This document shows, in pieces, positions 16,109 through 24,590 of a DNA stretch of 64,000 bases (position 1 is the stretch's first letter; every line of letters starts with the position of its first letter). The stretch comes from Niabella beijingensis. GTDB taxonomy: Bacteria > Bacteroidota > Bacteroidia > Chitinophagales > Chitinophagaceae. The notes beneath the pieces are model-generated. The model was not told the origin of the DNA and searched no databases. It saw nothing but the letters and a program-made list of their open reading frames with translations. The stretch covers positions 2,108,001-2,172,000 of the forward strand of contig NZ_JAIQDI010000002.1 of the NCBI RefSeq assembly GCF_020034665.1. The letters run 5' to 3'. Position numbers and translations under genes: made by a program.

Positions 16109-17968
16109 TCAACTCATTTTCCGGATCAGTTCGTCCAGGTTGTCTTCTTTTCCCAGCTGCAGTTTTTGTTTGATGCGGTAACGCGCCATGCGGATGCTTT
16201 TGGGATCAACGCCCAGGCGGGTGGCGATCTCCTTATTGGACAAGCCCATCAGGATATACGAACAGTATTTTTGATCCAGGCGGGTAAGGGTGTTACCGGC
16301 TTTCTCCTGCAACCGCGCAAAAAAATCAGGATGGATCTCTGCAAAATGGGTCTTTGCCTGCTCAAAGTCGGCATCCAGCCGGTTGTTCTCCTTGATCATG
16401 CGTTCCACCTGCTTTTTCAGGGAAGGGTCAGCCGCCTGCTCAGCGAGTTTGTCCTTCAGGTTTTGCAATAGTTCATTTTTCTCTTCCACCTGTAAGGTGC
16501 CGGCCAGCAGTTCCTTCTGCAGCCGGTCCTGGCGCTCCTGCAACAGCTCCTGCTCTGCTTTTAAACGGGCGGCTTCCTCGTCCCGCAGCTTTTGCTGCTG
16601 TATGGAGGCCCGTAACCGGAAATGATAGGAACGGAACAGGAAGATCAATGCCAGCAGGCTTGCGATTGCCAGGCCGATATATATATAATTCAACCTGCGG
16701 TTCCATGCAGCGCGTTCCTGCAGCACCTCAAGTTCCTTATCCTTTTTCTCCGACTCATACTGCACTTCCAGTTTCTGCGCAATGGACAGTTTGTCGGCAT
16801 TGTATGCTTCATGCGCATAATTCATATACCGTTTATAATAATCCAGGGCCCTGGCCTTATCCCCTCTTTTTTCAGCCACAGACGCCAGCCCCTTCATCAT
16901 CGCGGCCTTTACCTGTTTGCTGCTGCTGGGACTTCCTTCGATCTCTGCCAGGCCCATCACGAACATCTTTTCAGCAGCTGCATAATCCCCATCCGCCATT
17001 GCGTATTCGCTCAGGATCCCGTAACAATTGGCAATGATCTCCTCATGCTTTGCCCGGCGCGCAATATTCAGCGCAATATTGATGTATTTCTCCGCACTGT
17101 CCTTATAGGCCTTTGGATAAAATTCCCAGTAAACATTGGCAATATTCAATGCTGCTGCTCCTGCATTGGCGTGATTGATGATCCGTTCCGGATACGCATC
17201 TGCCAGTGCCAGCAGGCGGCGGTTATAGGAAAGCGAGGAATCCAGCAAGGGCTTTTGGGTCGTATCCTGCCGGAACTTTTCCATAAAGGAAGATCCCTGG
17301 GCAAGATAGGCATTACAGATAACATCCGGATTGCCGGATCTGTAAGCCGCAGAAAGACTGAGCTCTGTGTATTTTTCCAGTTTGCCGACATCTTTCAGAT
17401 CTGAATAGATACTGGCGAGGTAATGATAGATAAGACTTTCATACTCGTACGAATGTTGCCCCTGGAGCAGTTCCAGCGCCTTCAGCAGGCTGCTCATTGC
17501 CTTATCCGTATTGTCTACGATATACTCCAGCCAGCCGTTCCGGAACCAAACATATCCCCTGATCTCATTATTGCGGGTCTTTTCCGCATAAAACAGCGCG
17601 CTGTCAAGGTACCGCTGTGCCCGCAGCAGACTGTCCTGCTGCACGCTTAAATACCCCAGGGTTGTAAGGACAAAAGCCTTGTACTGCCCGTCGCGGAACG
17701 CATTACTCAGCTCCAGCGCCTCCGTTCCGTAACGGATGGCGGCGGGCATATCTGTTTCATAAAGGCTCCGGGCCAGGTGGGCGAGGCAAAGCGTCCGGGC
17801 CTCGCGGCTGAGATCCGGCCGGTTCAACTCTTTTCTTAACGAATCTGCAACAAAGGACTGAGCATATCCTCCACTGGTGACTGCCCATAGAAAGAGGCAG
17901 GTGAACAATCCCGTCAGATTTCGTCTGCCGGCCTGTAGATCGGTTCTGTTTTTCTTCACGAAGAGCAT
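16109..17968 (-). CDS. TPR-membrane-HTH transcriptional regulator
   Basis: A 619-residue protein of the Bacteroidota regulator type with TPR repeats outside and a DNA-binding end inside. A signal-like helix (LFTCLFLWAVTSGGYAQ) is followed by six or more TPR units (about 45-400, e.g. ALDYYKRYMNYAHEAY), a membrane span (about 435-455, YIYIGLAIASLLALIFLF), a coiled coil (about 460-530, QQKLRDEEAARLKAEQELLQ) and a LuxR-like helix-turn-helix at the C-terminus (CSYILMGLSNKEIATRLGVD, then SIRMARYRIKQKL). The ligand and targets are unknown. It stands alone; nothing nearby is an obvious target. Confidence 0.88.
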   Translation of the reverse strand: MLFVKKNRTDLQAGRRNLTGLFTCLFLWAVTSGGYAQSFVADSLRKELNRPDLSREARTLCLAHLARSLYETDMPAAIRYGTEALELSNAFRDGQYKAFVLTTLGYLSVQQDSLLRAQRYLDSALFYAEKTRNNEIRGYVWFRNGWLEYIVDNTDKAMSSLLKALELLQGQHSYEYESLIYHYLASIYSDLKDVGKLEKYTELSLSAAYRSGNPDVICNAYLAQGSSFMEKFRQDTTQKPLLDSSLSYNRRLLALADAYPERIINHANAGAAALNIANVYWEFYPKAYKDSAEKYINIALNIARRAKHEEIIANCYGILSEYAMADGDYAAAEKMFVMGLAEIEGSPSSSKQVKAAMMKGLASVAEKRGDKARALDYYKRYMNYAHEAYNADKLSIAQKLEVQYESEKKDKELEVLQERAAWNRRLNYIYIGLAIASLLALIFLFRSYHFRLRASIQQQKLRDEEAARLKAEQELLQERQDRLQKELLAGTLQVEEKNELLQNLKDKLAEQAADPSLKKQVERMIKENNRLDADFEQAKTHFAEIHPDFFARLQEKAGNTLTRLDQKYCSYILMGLSNKEIATRLGVDPKSIRMARYRIKQKLQLGKEDNLDELIRKMS

Positions 17969-18569
17969 ATGGTTTGTTTAACAAAAATAACCGTGCAGGG
18001 CATACAATCCGTGGTTTTTGAAAGCATATTTCAAAGGTAGACTGCTTGTGATTGACTTATTCCTGTATTGTAGACACTTTATAGACGCTTTTTTCTTGGA
18101 AAATACCTGCCTGAAGCTGCATTTTTGCACCGGAATAGATCTCACTCCAAAAACACTATGGAACAATAAAATTCCTGCAATTGTTTACTCTTGCTCCATT
18201 GCAGGCTGGGCCGTTGCTTATCTGATGAAAAAAATGAAATATCAACAAGGGACCTTTTTTGACTTAAAACCCGCGTCATCTGCCGGGTCTTGTTATCCCG
18301 GCTCGTGGGCCCGTGATGATCTCAATAGCCGGTTTATAATGGGTGGTCACTCCTTACCGGCAGCGACCGGGATTGTTTCCGAGTCTATGGAGAAACAGAT
18401 TTTCTTGGCTGCCGGAACATCCTGACAAACAAATTATGCATTTTTGCATTACGAAACAAACAATAAAACATACATAAAAAATACTATAGGTCGCAACCAG
18501 GGGGATGGCCGCACAAGCGGTATCCTCCTCTGCGGTCTGATAAAAACAGCTTTTAAATAAAACAGATCT
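17969..18569. other. 601-base gap without a convincing gene
   Basis: One frame stays open from 18018 to 18425 on the plus strand, but its residues look random (many Cys, Trp, Ser and no domain) and I do not call it. A small inverted repeat ATGCA-TTTT-TGCAT lies at 18436-18449, about 120 bases before the lipoprotein gene, and could be an operator. Nothing else is visible. Confidence 0.5.
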
Positions 18570-19004
18570 ATGAAAATAAAAGTGCTGCTATCCGCCCTGT
18601 GGATCCTGGTTCTTATTGCAGGCTGCAAAAAAGACAGTCCGGAAGAAAAGGCCGGCGATCGCCTCCAGGGCCGCTGGGACCTTGTAAAAAGAATTGAGGT
18701 AGACTATACCAACGACAAGGAAACCGACCGGGATACCACTACATATGACCCTGGTGAGCAGGTGTTTGAATTTAAGGGCGACAGCCTTTTCGTCTCTTCC
18801 GACGGTAAGCCTGCTGATGAACGGTACCTGTTTAGCCTCAGCAACAATGAACTGGTCATCCGGGAGGGGTCATCCGGATATTTCTTCGGGTTGCGCTGGC
18901 ACAACAATGACCAGATGAGCCTTACCGACGATGAAACCCGGGTGAACAATTCCGGGGTTAAAAGAAGGTATGTCAGTGAGATGATCTTTAACCGGATGCA
19001 ATAA
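18570..19004 (+). CDS. Lipocalin-like lipoprotein
   Basis: A 144-residue lipoprotein with lipobox LIAGC (Cys19) after MKIKVLLSALWILV. The mature part begins with a charged linker and then WDLVKRIEVDYTNDKETDRD, EQVFEFKGDSLFVSSDGKP, YLFSLSNNELVIREGS and RRYVSEMIFNRM, the pattern (W at the first strand, then paired strands) of the lipocalin-like family common in Bacteroidota. The ligand is unknown. A terminator follows at 19028-19055, so it forms its own unit ahead of the SUFU gene. Confidence 0.75.
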   Translation: MKIKVLLSALWILVLIAGCKKDSPEEKAGDRLQGRWDLVKRIEVDYTNDKETDRDTTTYDPGEQVFEFKGDSLFVSSDGKPADERYLFSLSNNELVIREGSSGYFFGLRWHNNDQMSLTDDETRVNNSGVKRRYVSEMIFNRMQ

Positions 19005-19027
19005 TGCATTTCAATGAAAAACAGATC

Positions 19028-19055
19028 ACGGAGTGTACTGCTCCGGTTTTGTTTT
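19028..19055 (+). terminator. Probable rho-independent terminator after the lipoprotein gene
   Basis: CGGAG (19029-19033), a 7-base loop, CTCCG (19041-19045), then GTTTTGTTTT. It lies 25 bases after the stop codon. The stem is short, so moderate strength. Confidence 0.55.
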
Positions 19056-19128
19056 AACAGCGATATTCCTGATAACAAAAGTAAACAGCAAGGCCTGCTT
19101 TGACTTTTCTGCAATATTTTGTAGATAT

Positions 19129-19794
19129 ATGGAAATGACAACAGAAGCTTATAAACAACAATTCTCCGAAGAGGATGCCGTTGGCTGGCTGGCAATTGAC
19201 CAGCAGCTCGAAAAAATATATGGTGCTGCCAGGGCGCGTCATTATGGCCCGCTGTGCGGCCTTCACTATATAGCAGGCGGCACCGACCCTATCGACGGTG
19301 CCAGCATCTACGACAGCAGCGAACAGTCCTTTCACCATCATATCGTCAGTTATGGGATGAGCGAATTGTACTACAATGAAGAAAAGGCAGGAGGCGCGTT
19401 CAGTAAATGGGGATTTGAATTCACCCTCCGGCTGGCGCCTTTTGAAGGCGACAAAGGGCAGGATCCCATTTGGGCCATACAGGTGATGAACAACCTGGCG
19501 CGCTATGTTTTTTCCAGCGGAAACTGGTTCGAAGAAAATCATTTTATACCGGCCAACGGTCCGGTAAGACTGGATACAGAAACCGCCATAACAGGTTTTG
19601 TATTTGCAACAGATCCCCGCCTGGGAAAAATAAACACACCGCATGGTGAGGTCACCTTTCTGCAGCTGGTAGGTATCACGGATACGGAAGTTGAATTCTT
19701 AAAGAAAAGTCCCACGATCGGCGCTGTTTCAGAGCTGATTGACCAGCTGCGGCAGGAAAACCCGCTGCTGATAACCGATCTGGGGCGAAAATAG
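19129..19794 (+). CDS. Suppressor-of-fused (SUFU) domain protein
   Basis: A 221-residue cytoplasmic protein with the bacterial SUFU domain: YGPLCGLHYIAGGTDPIDGAS, HHIVSYGMSELYY, SKWGFEFTLRLAP, WAIQVMNNLARYVFSSGNWFE, then FVFATDPRLGKINTPHGEVTFLQLVGIT and a leucine-rich end. I chose ATG at 19129; the upstream frame to 19033 runs through the terminator at 19028-19055. MTTEA at 19135 is a possible alternative. In bacteria this domain is often found as an immunity protein of polymorphic toxins, but it also occurs alone. It is followed after six bases by the DUF1266 gene, so the pair is an operon. No toxin is visible. Confidence 0.85.
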   Translation: MEMTTEAYKQQFSEEDAVGWLAIDQQLEKIYGAARARHYGPLCGLHYIAGGTDPIDGASIYDSSEQSFHHHIVSYGMSELYYNEEKAGGAFSKWGFEFTLRLAPFEGDKGQDPIWAIQVMNNLARYVFSSGNWFEENHFIPANGPVRLDTETAITGFVFATDPRLGKINTPHGEVTFLQLVGITDTEVEFLKKSPTIGAVSELIDQLRQENPLLITDLGRK

Positions 19795-19800
19795 AATGGA

Positions 19801-20913
19801 ATGAATCGTTTTATTCAAAACCATCCCGGCGAACGGGACCCGAGCCCACGGCCCGATCCGGACCGTGATTCCAAAGGGATCATCCTGCTTCTGGCTGTAT
19901 TGCTGGTAGGTATTCCAACAGGTATCGGCATTGCTGTACTGAAACGGCTGAATGCCATCGGTAAAATAGCGCACTGGGAAATGTATCTGACCGGATGCTG
20001 CCTGTTTCTGTTTTGCACTGCACTGATGGTTGTAATTGCAAGACGGCTAAGCCTGAGAAGCGTCCGGGAACAAAAAAAATATTACCGGCTGGCAGGTGGC
20101 CTTTCCTGGCTGCCGCAGGAAAAAAGAGAAGCCCTGCAATTGGATGGTCCGTATTGCTATAACGCCGGCCAGTGGGTGGAAACGCTGGAATACTGGCCCT
20201 GTGATATACGCCTTCCCCGTAAAACAACGTTCACTACCTTCCGGGTGACCACCACTGAAGACCGGTTGGTTGCAAATGATCAGGCCTGGGGAGTACTTTC
20301 AGAAGAATCCTATGAAGAGCGCATTCACTCCCTTTTTACCGGCATGCACAGCCAGCTGTTTGCTTCCGACAAACTGGTAATGGCAGCATCCGATAAGAAG
20401 ACGATGGTGTGCCGGCTGAGAGACCTCACCCAATTGCCGGAAGCTTATGTTACATCCTGCTGGGAACCACAAGGCAACAAACCTCCGTTGCTGCTCTGGG
20501 CATTTGACCTTCAGCGGGTCATCGAGCTTTCAAGAACCTCGTTTATGGCGGGGCTGATCTCAGAACAGCAGGCCTGGGATCAAATACAAAAAGCTTCACA
20601 TTATGCGCATGCGCTCTTCGACAGTCCGGATGATTTTTTTAATAATTACCGCCTCGGGCACGCTTACTGGAGCAACGATTTCGGGAAAACCAGCGAAGTG
20701 GCGCAAATGCAAAAAGCGTACAACAATACCTGCCATTGGCCGATAAAAGAAATAGCCTGGGTTAAACAGGATCCGGGTACGCTGCCTGAAGTCATCCGGA
20801 ACAGTTGCCGGGAATTTGTTACAGCAGCATTAAAAAGGAATACCCGGAATACGATTGGATTCCAGGCAGGCGCTGCACATGAAGATCTCTATAACCCGCT
20901 CCCCGGCTCCTGA
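19801..20913 (+). CDS. DUF1266-domain membrane protein
   Basis: A 370-residue protein with two membrane spans near the N-terminus (about 27-47, ILLLAVLLVGIPTGIGIAVL, and 59-80) and a large soluble C-terminal region. The last 150 residues match the DUF1266 pattern: LLLWAFDLQRVIELSRTSFM, GLISEQQAWDQIQKASHYA, FFNNYRLGHAYWSNDFGK. DUF1266 has no assigned activity and often occurs beside toxin-immunity genes. It begins six bases after the SUFU gene. It converges on the GH105 gene, with 150 bases between without a strong terminator. Confidence 0.75.
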   Translation: MNRFIQNHPGERDPSPRPDPDRDSKGIILLLAVLLVGIPTGIGIAVLKRLNAIGKIAHWEMYLTGCCLFLFCTALMVVIARRLSLRSVREQKKYYRLAGGLSWLPQEKREALQLDGPYCYNAGQWVETLEYWPCDIRLPRKTTFTTFRVTTTEDRLVANDQAWGVLSEESYEERIHSLFTGMHSQLFASDKLVMAASDKKTMVCRLRDLTQLPEAYVTSCWEPQGNKPPLLLWAFDLQRVIELSRTSFMAGLISEQQAWDQIQKASHYAHALFDSPDDFFNNYRLGHAYWSNDFGKTSEVAQMQKAYNNTCHWPIKEIAWVKQDPGTLPEVIRNSCREFVTAALKRNTRNTIGFQAGAAHEDLYNPLPGS

Positions 20914-21063
20914 TCAGCAGACGCCGCAATGCTTTATCACCGGGGCCCTCTGTTTTGAAGCCCTTCCTTTGGTGTTTCATAAAGAAAAAATCCGGTATTG
21001 GGGACCGGAATACTGCAATAAGATTGGCATCAACACCGGTCACCGGCTGCCCATCCGGCAGCA

Positions 21064-22200
21064 TTACTTCCGGCCCGCCAGTTTATACACCTCGGACCCC
21101 GCAAGTAAAAAACATCCTAAACCATAATCTTCAAAATCGGGAGTACTCGTATAAGTAACGGGTTGCCCGTCTTTTGGTTCCTTACCCGTACCCTGTACAT
21201 ATCCCAGAGATCCGTTGGGGCGTACAGCATCTTTCGTCATCCCATTCCAGGCTTTTAATACCGCGGGCAGATAGGTTTTCCGGTCGAGAATGCCCTTTCT
21301 TATCCCCCAGGCAAATCCATAGGTAAACAGGGAGCTGCCGGTAATTTCCCTGCCTCCATAATGACCGGCATCATGCAGACTGGCGGTCCACATACCAGTG
21401 GGTTGCTGAATCGGCAACAGCGCTGCTGCCATATCTTTAAAATCCTGCAGGTATTCGGCATAATGCGCATCCGACGCCGGTAGCAGGTCCAGCACGCGCA
21501 CCAGTGCGGCAAATACCCATCCGTTACCCCTGCTCCAATAACAGTTCTTTCCATTGGGCGCTTTATAGGGAGGAACAAAATCTTTATCCCGCCACCACAG
21601 GTGTTCCTCTTTATTGTACAACCCGCTGCCACCGTGGTCATTTTTTGTAAAAGCATACAGCGCATACATTTTATCAAAATACTTTTTATCGTTGTATAAC
21701 ACACCCAGTTTAACGAATACCGGCATTGCCATCTGGATCGCATCAATCCAGCTCCAGGCGTCATTTCTATCACCTGCTGCCACTTCATCCATACAGGTCT
21801 TTATATCTTTTATACGTTGCGTTTTTTTATCAACCAGATACAGGTCGATATAGGTTTGTCCGCAACATTGGTTATCCGCATTCCTGGTAGCAGTGCCACC
21901 CCACAAACCCCATTGGTGTTTTTCGCCCCAGGCTACTGCATAATCATAATAGCTTTTTTCCGGACTCGCAGCATATAAGGCCATCAGGCCTTCATAATAA
22001 ACGGCGCGCGTCCAAAGATTACTGGGCCGCTCTTTATTTGTGATCACGGACTTCCCGGGATCCGGCCATTTATTCATAAAATACTGGTTTGTTTGTCGCA
22101 ACACGGTTAACACTTCCTTCTTTGAAGGCATCGGCTGCGAAGAAACAGTTTCTCCAGCCATTAAAAGTGTCAGAAATACAATTATTTTTTTTGATAACAT
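21064..22200 (-). CDS. GH105/GH88-type unsaturated rhamnogalacturonyl hydrolase
   Basis: A 378-residue secreted enzyme (signal peptide ending TVSSQ) of the (alpha/alpha)6-barrel family that removes unsaturated galacturonic acid from lyase products of rhamnogalacturonan. Visible signatures are NLWTRAVYYEGLMALY, NADNQCCGQTYIDLY, DAWSWIDAIQMAMPVF (Asp153 is at the site of the catalytic Asp), WSRGNGWVFAAL and the late ITGSSLFTYGFAWGI. It is slightly divergent: the usual WxDDxYMSxP reads WIDAIQMAMP. The promoter carries the direct repeat shared with rhaM, the other GH105 gene and GH106, which supports a rhamnogalacturonan role. It is transcribed divergently from the unclassified glycosidase at 22356. 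Confidence 0.88.
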   Translation of the reverse strand: MLSKKIIVFLTLLMAGETVSSQPMPSKKEVLTVLRQTNQYFMNKWPDPGKSVITNKERPSNLWTRAVYYEGLMALYAASPEKSYYDYAVAWGEKHQWGLWGGTATRNADNQCCGQTYIDLYLVDKKTQRIKDIKTCMDEVAAGDRNDAWSWIDAIQMAMPVFVKLGVLYNDKKYFDKMYALYAFTKNDHGGSGLYNKEEHLWWRDKDFVPPYKAPNGKNCYWSRGNGWVFAALVRVLDLLPASDAHYAEYLQDFKDMAAALLPIQQPTGMWTASLHDAGHYGGREITGSSLFTYGFAWGIRKGILDRKTYLPAVLKAWNGMTKDAVRPNGSLGYVQGTGKEPKDGQPVTYTSTPDFEDYGLGCFLLAGSEVYKLAGRK

Positions 22201-22232
22201 GGCGGCAAGATTTTTTCAATCAGGAAATGATC

Positions 22233-22278
22233 CAAAAGTAACCGCTCTCATTGTAAGAAGCATCCTGTAGTGTCCTGT
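22233..22278 (-). promoter_or_regulatory. Direct-repeat promoter of the GH105 gene (leftward)
   Basis: Minus strand: ACAGGA (22278-22273), CACT, ACAGGA (22268-22263), 22 bases, then TACTTTTG (22240-22233), a perfect TAnnTTTG. The predicted transcript start is about 27 bases above the ATG at 22200. Confidence 0.75.
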
Positions 22279-22289
22279 AATGCACTTTT

Positions 22290-22334
22290 GCAGGACTGTG
22301 CAGGATGGCTCCGCTGCTGTGTTCAGTAAATTTG
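22290..22334 (+). promoter_or_regulatory. Direct-repeat promoter of the unclassified glycosidase (rightward)
   Basis: Plus strand: GCAGGA (22290-22295), CTGT, GCAGGA (22300-22305), 21 bases, then TAAATTTG (22327-22334), a perfect -7 element. It is back to back with the leftward promoter; the two repeats are 11 bases apart. It places the transcript start near 22341. Confidence 0.65.
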
Positions 22335-22355
22335 GAGATGAAACAGCTACTACAA

Positions 22356-24497
22356 ATGATCCGGTTCCCGTCTATATCCCTCGTCACATTTACCCTTACT
22401 ATAGCATCCGTACAGTGCTCGGGACAGGTCATCAACCGCAAAGCGCTGGTGGAGCGCCATACCATCCGGCTGAACCGGGCAGATACATTAGCGGCGCTCT
22501 CAGTAGGTAACGGCAGTTTTGCTTTTACAACAGATATAACGGGGTTGCAATCCTTTCCTGATGCTTATGCAAAAGGAGTTCCGCTGGGAACGCAAAGCGA
22601 ATGGGGCTGGCACAGTTTTCCAAATACGGCGCATTATCCGTTTAGCGACGCCTTAAAAACCTATTACCTCAACGGAAGGGCTATTTCCTATGCGGTTCAA
22701 TGGGGCGGCGGTCCGGAGGCCAACCGGAAAGCTGCCGACTATTACCGTCAGAACCTGCACCGCCTGCAGCTTGCCAATATTGGCTTTGAGATACAATTGA
22801 AAAACGGTGCTCCTGCAACAATAACAGACATCCGGGAGGTGCATCAGGAACTGGATATGTGGACCGGTGCCATTCATTCCCGCTTCACCGTTGAGGGCAC
22901 TCCGGTTACGGTATCCACCTACTGTCATCAGCAGCTGGACGCTATTGCCGTGCAGGTACAGTCACCGTTACTAAAGCAAGGCCGCCTGCAGCTTCGTATC
23001 CGGCTGCCCTACCCTACCGGCAACTGGGCTGATATGGGAAACAACTGGAACAATAACGCTGCGCATTCCTCTTTCATAAAAAGGCACTCGAAGAACCATG
23101 CATACATTACGCACATTATCGACACGACCAGTTACACCATCGCTGCTATGTGGACAGGGCAAGCGGTCCTGTCGAAGAAGACGGACCACTATTATCTATT
23201 AACACCCGGCAAAGCGGATCAATTCCGTTTTACCGGCAGTTTCAGTTCAGCGGGAAAACCGGCGCCTACCCCTTCCTATATGGAAACCCTCCAAAATAGC
23301 CGGGATCAGTGGCAGGCATTCTGGAACAGCGGTGGCGCTATCGATTTTTCCGGCAGCACCGACAGCCGGGCATTTGAGCTGGAACGGCGTATCGTTCTTT
23401 CCCAATACCTTACCAGGATCCAGTGCGCCGGAAATAATCCACCGCAGGAAACCGGGCTCACCTACAACAGCTGGTATGGCAAGCCTCATATGGAAATGCA
23501 CTGGTGGCATGGCGTACATTTTGCATTGTGGGGCCGCACCGGCCTTTTGGAAAAAAGTCTTTCCTGGTATGCAAGAGCCGCAGCTGGTGCCCGTCAGATC
23601 GCAAAAAGACAGGGCTACAAAGGTATTCGCTGGCAAAAAATGACGGATAATGAGGGCAGAGAAAGTCCTTCCTCTGTAGGCGCTTTCCTGATATGGCAAC
23701 AACCGCATTTTATTTATTTTGCGGAGTTGTGCTACCGGGCACATCCCGACGACGCCACATTAAATAAATACAAAGAACTGGTTTTTGCAACCGCCGCCTT
23801 CATGGCGTCCTTTCCGTTTTATGATAATCAACAAGCCCGTTTTATACTTGGTAAAGGAGTCATTGCTGCACAAGAACGGTTCAAAGCCGAGGATACATTC
23901 AACCCCACCTATGAACTGGCTTACTGGCGCTGGGGGTTGCAGACCGCACAACGGTGGCGCGAACGGCTAAAGCTTCCCCGCGAAAAAAAATGGGATGAAG
24001 TGCTCAGCCGGTTATCTGCGTTTCCTGTACAAAACGGCAAATACCTGTTTACAGAAAGTGCTGCCGATTCCTACTCCAATCCGGAATACAAAACAGATCA
24101 CCCCTCTGTACTGGGCGCGCTGGGTATGCTTCCCAAAACACCGGGTCTGGACGAAACCATTATGACCAACACGTTTAACTGGATCTGGAATAACTGGAGC
24201 TGGAAAGATACCTGGGGGTGGGACTTTCCCATGACCGCAATGACCGCTACACGGCTGGGAATGCCGGATAAAGCCGTTGACGCTCTGTTGATGAACATAC
24301 CAACCAATACCTACCTGCCCAATGGCCACAATTATCAGGATGGGCGGCTCACGATCTACCTGCCCGGAAACGGAGGATTGCTTGCCGCCATTGCCCTGAT
24401 GTGTGCTGGTTATGACCAAAGCAATGTTACCCTTCCCGGTATTCCGCATAATGGAAAATGGAACGTAAAATGGGAGGGGTTAAAAAAAATGCCCTGA
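22356..24497 (+). CDS. Secreted (alpha/alpha)6-type glycosidase of unassigned family
   Basis: A protein of about 713 residues with a signal peptide (MIRFPSISLVTFTLTIASVQCSG). The frame is open from 22305, but the promoter at 22290-22334 puts the transcript start near 22341, so of the in-frame ATGs at 22305, 22338 and 22356 I prefer the last. The N-terminal half is beta-rich (ALSVGNGSFAFTTDITGLQSF, GTQSEWGWHSFPNT, DMWTGAIHSRFTVEGTPV); the second half is helical with aromatic-rich motifs (NSWYGKPHMEMHWWHGVHFALWG, in parts, WQKMTDNEGRESPSS, TYELAYWRWGL and WIWNNWSWKDTWGWDFPMTA, in parts). This resembles GH65/GH63-like enzymes in layout, but I cannot assign a CAZy family. The shared promoter repeat ties it to rhamnogalacturonan breakdown. 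Confidence 0.75.
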   Translation: MIRFPSISLVTFTLTIASVQCSGQVINRKALVERHTIRLNRADTLAALSVGNGSFAFTTDITGLQSFPDAYAKGVPLGTQSEWGWHSFPNTAHYPFSDALKTYYLNGRAISYAVQWGGGPEANRKAADYYRQNLHRLQLANIGFEIQLKNGAPATITDIREVHQELDMWTGAIHSRFTVEGTPVTVSTYCHQQLDAIAVQVQSPLLKQGRLQLRIRLPYPTGNWADMGNNWNNNAAHSSFIKRHSKNHAYITHIIDTTSYTIAAMWTGQAVLSKKTDHYYLLTPGKADQFRFTGSFSSAGKPAPTPSYMETLQNSRDQWQAFWNSGGAIDFSGSTDSRAFELERRIVLSQYLTRIQCAGNNPPQETGLTYNSWYGKPHMEMHWWHGVHFALWGRTGLLEKSLSWYARAAAGARQIAKRQGYKGIRWQKMTDNEGRESPSSVGAFLIWQQPHFIYFAELCYRAHPDDATLNKYKELVFATAAFMASFPFYDNQQARFILGKGVIAAQERFKAEDTFNPTYELAYWRWGLQTAQRWRERLKLPREKKWDEVLSRLSAFPVQNGKYLFTESAADSYSNPEYKTDHPSVLGALGMLPKTPGLDETIMTNTFNWIWNNWSWKDTWGWDFPMTAMTATRLGMPDKAVDALLMNIPTNTYLPNGHNYQDGRLTIYLPGNGGLLAAIALMCAGYDQSNVTLPGIPHNGKWNVKWEGLKKMP

Positions 24498-24510
24498 TTT
24501 TTTTTAACCC
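24477..24510. terminator. Bidirectional terminator between convergent genes
   Basis: A perfect 13-base-pair stem: GGGTTAAAAAAAA (24477-24489) and TTTTTTTTAACCC (24498-24510) with an 8-base loop, followed on the plus strand by TTTTT. The A and T runs supply a tail in either direction. The left arm is inside the last codons of the glycosidase and the loop contains its stop codon (24495-24497). Confidence 0.85.
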
Positions 24511-24590
24511 TTTTTACATGCTGTATTGTCAGGCCCGCCGCACCTATCAGCATCAGGACCCGGCTGTCCTACTTTTCATCTTCAATACCT

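Noticed and set aside
18018..18425. Open frame of 135 codons on the plus strand in a large gap
   Set aside because: The residue pattern is random-looking, with no signal, domain or family feature, and no promoter was seen.
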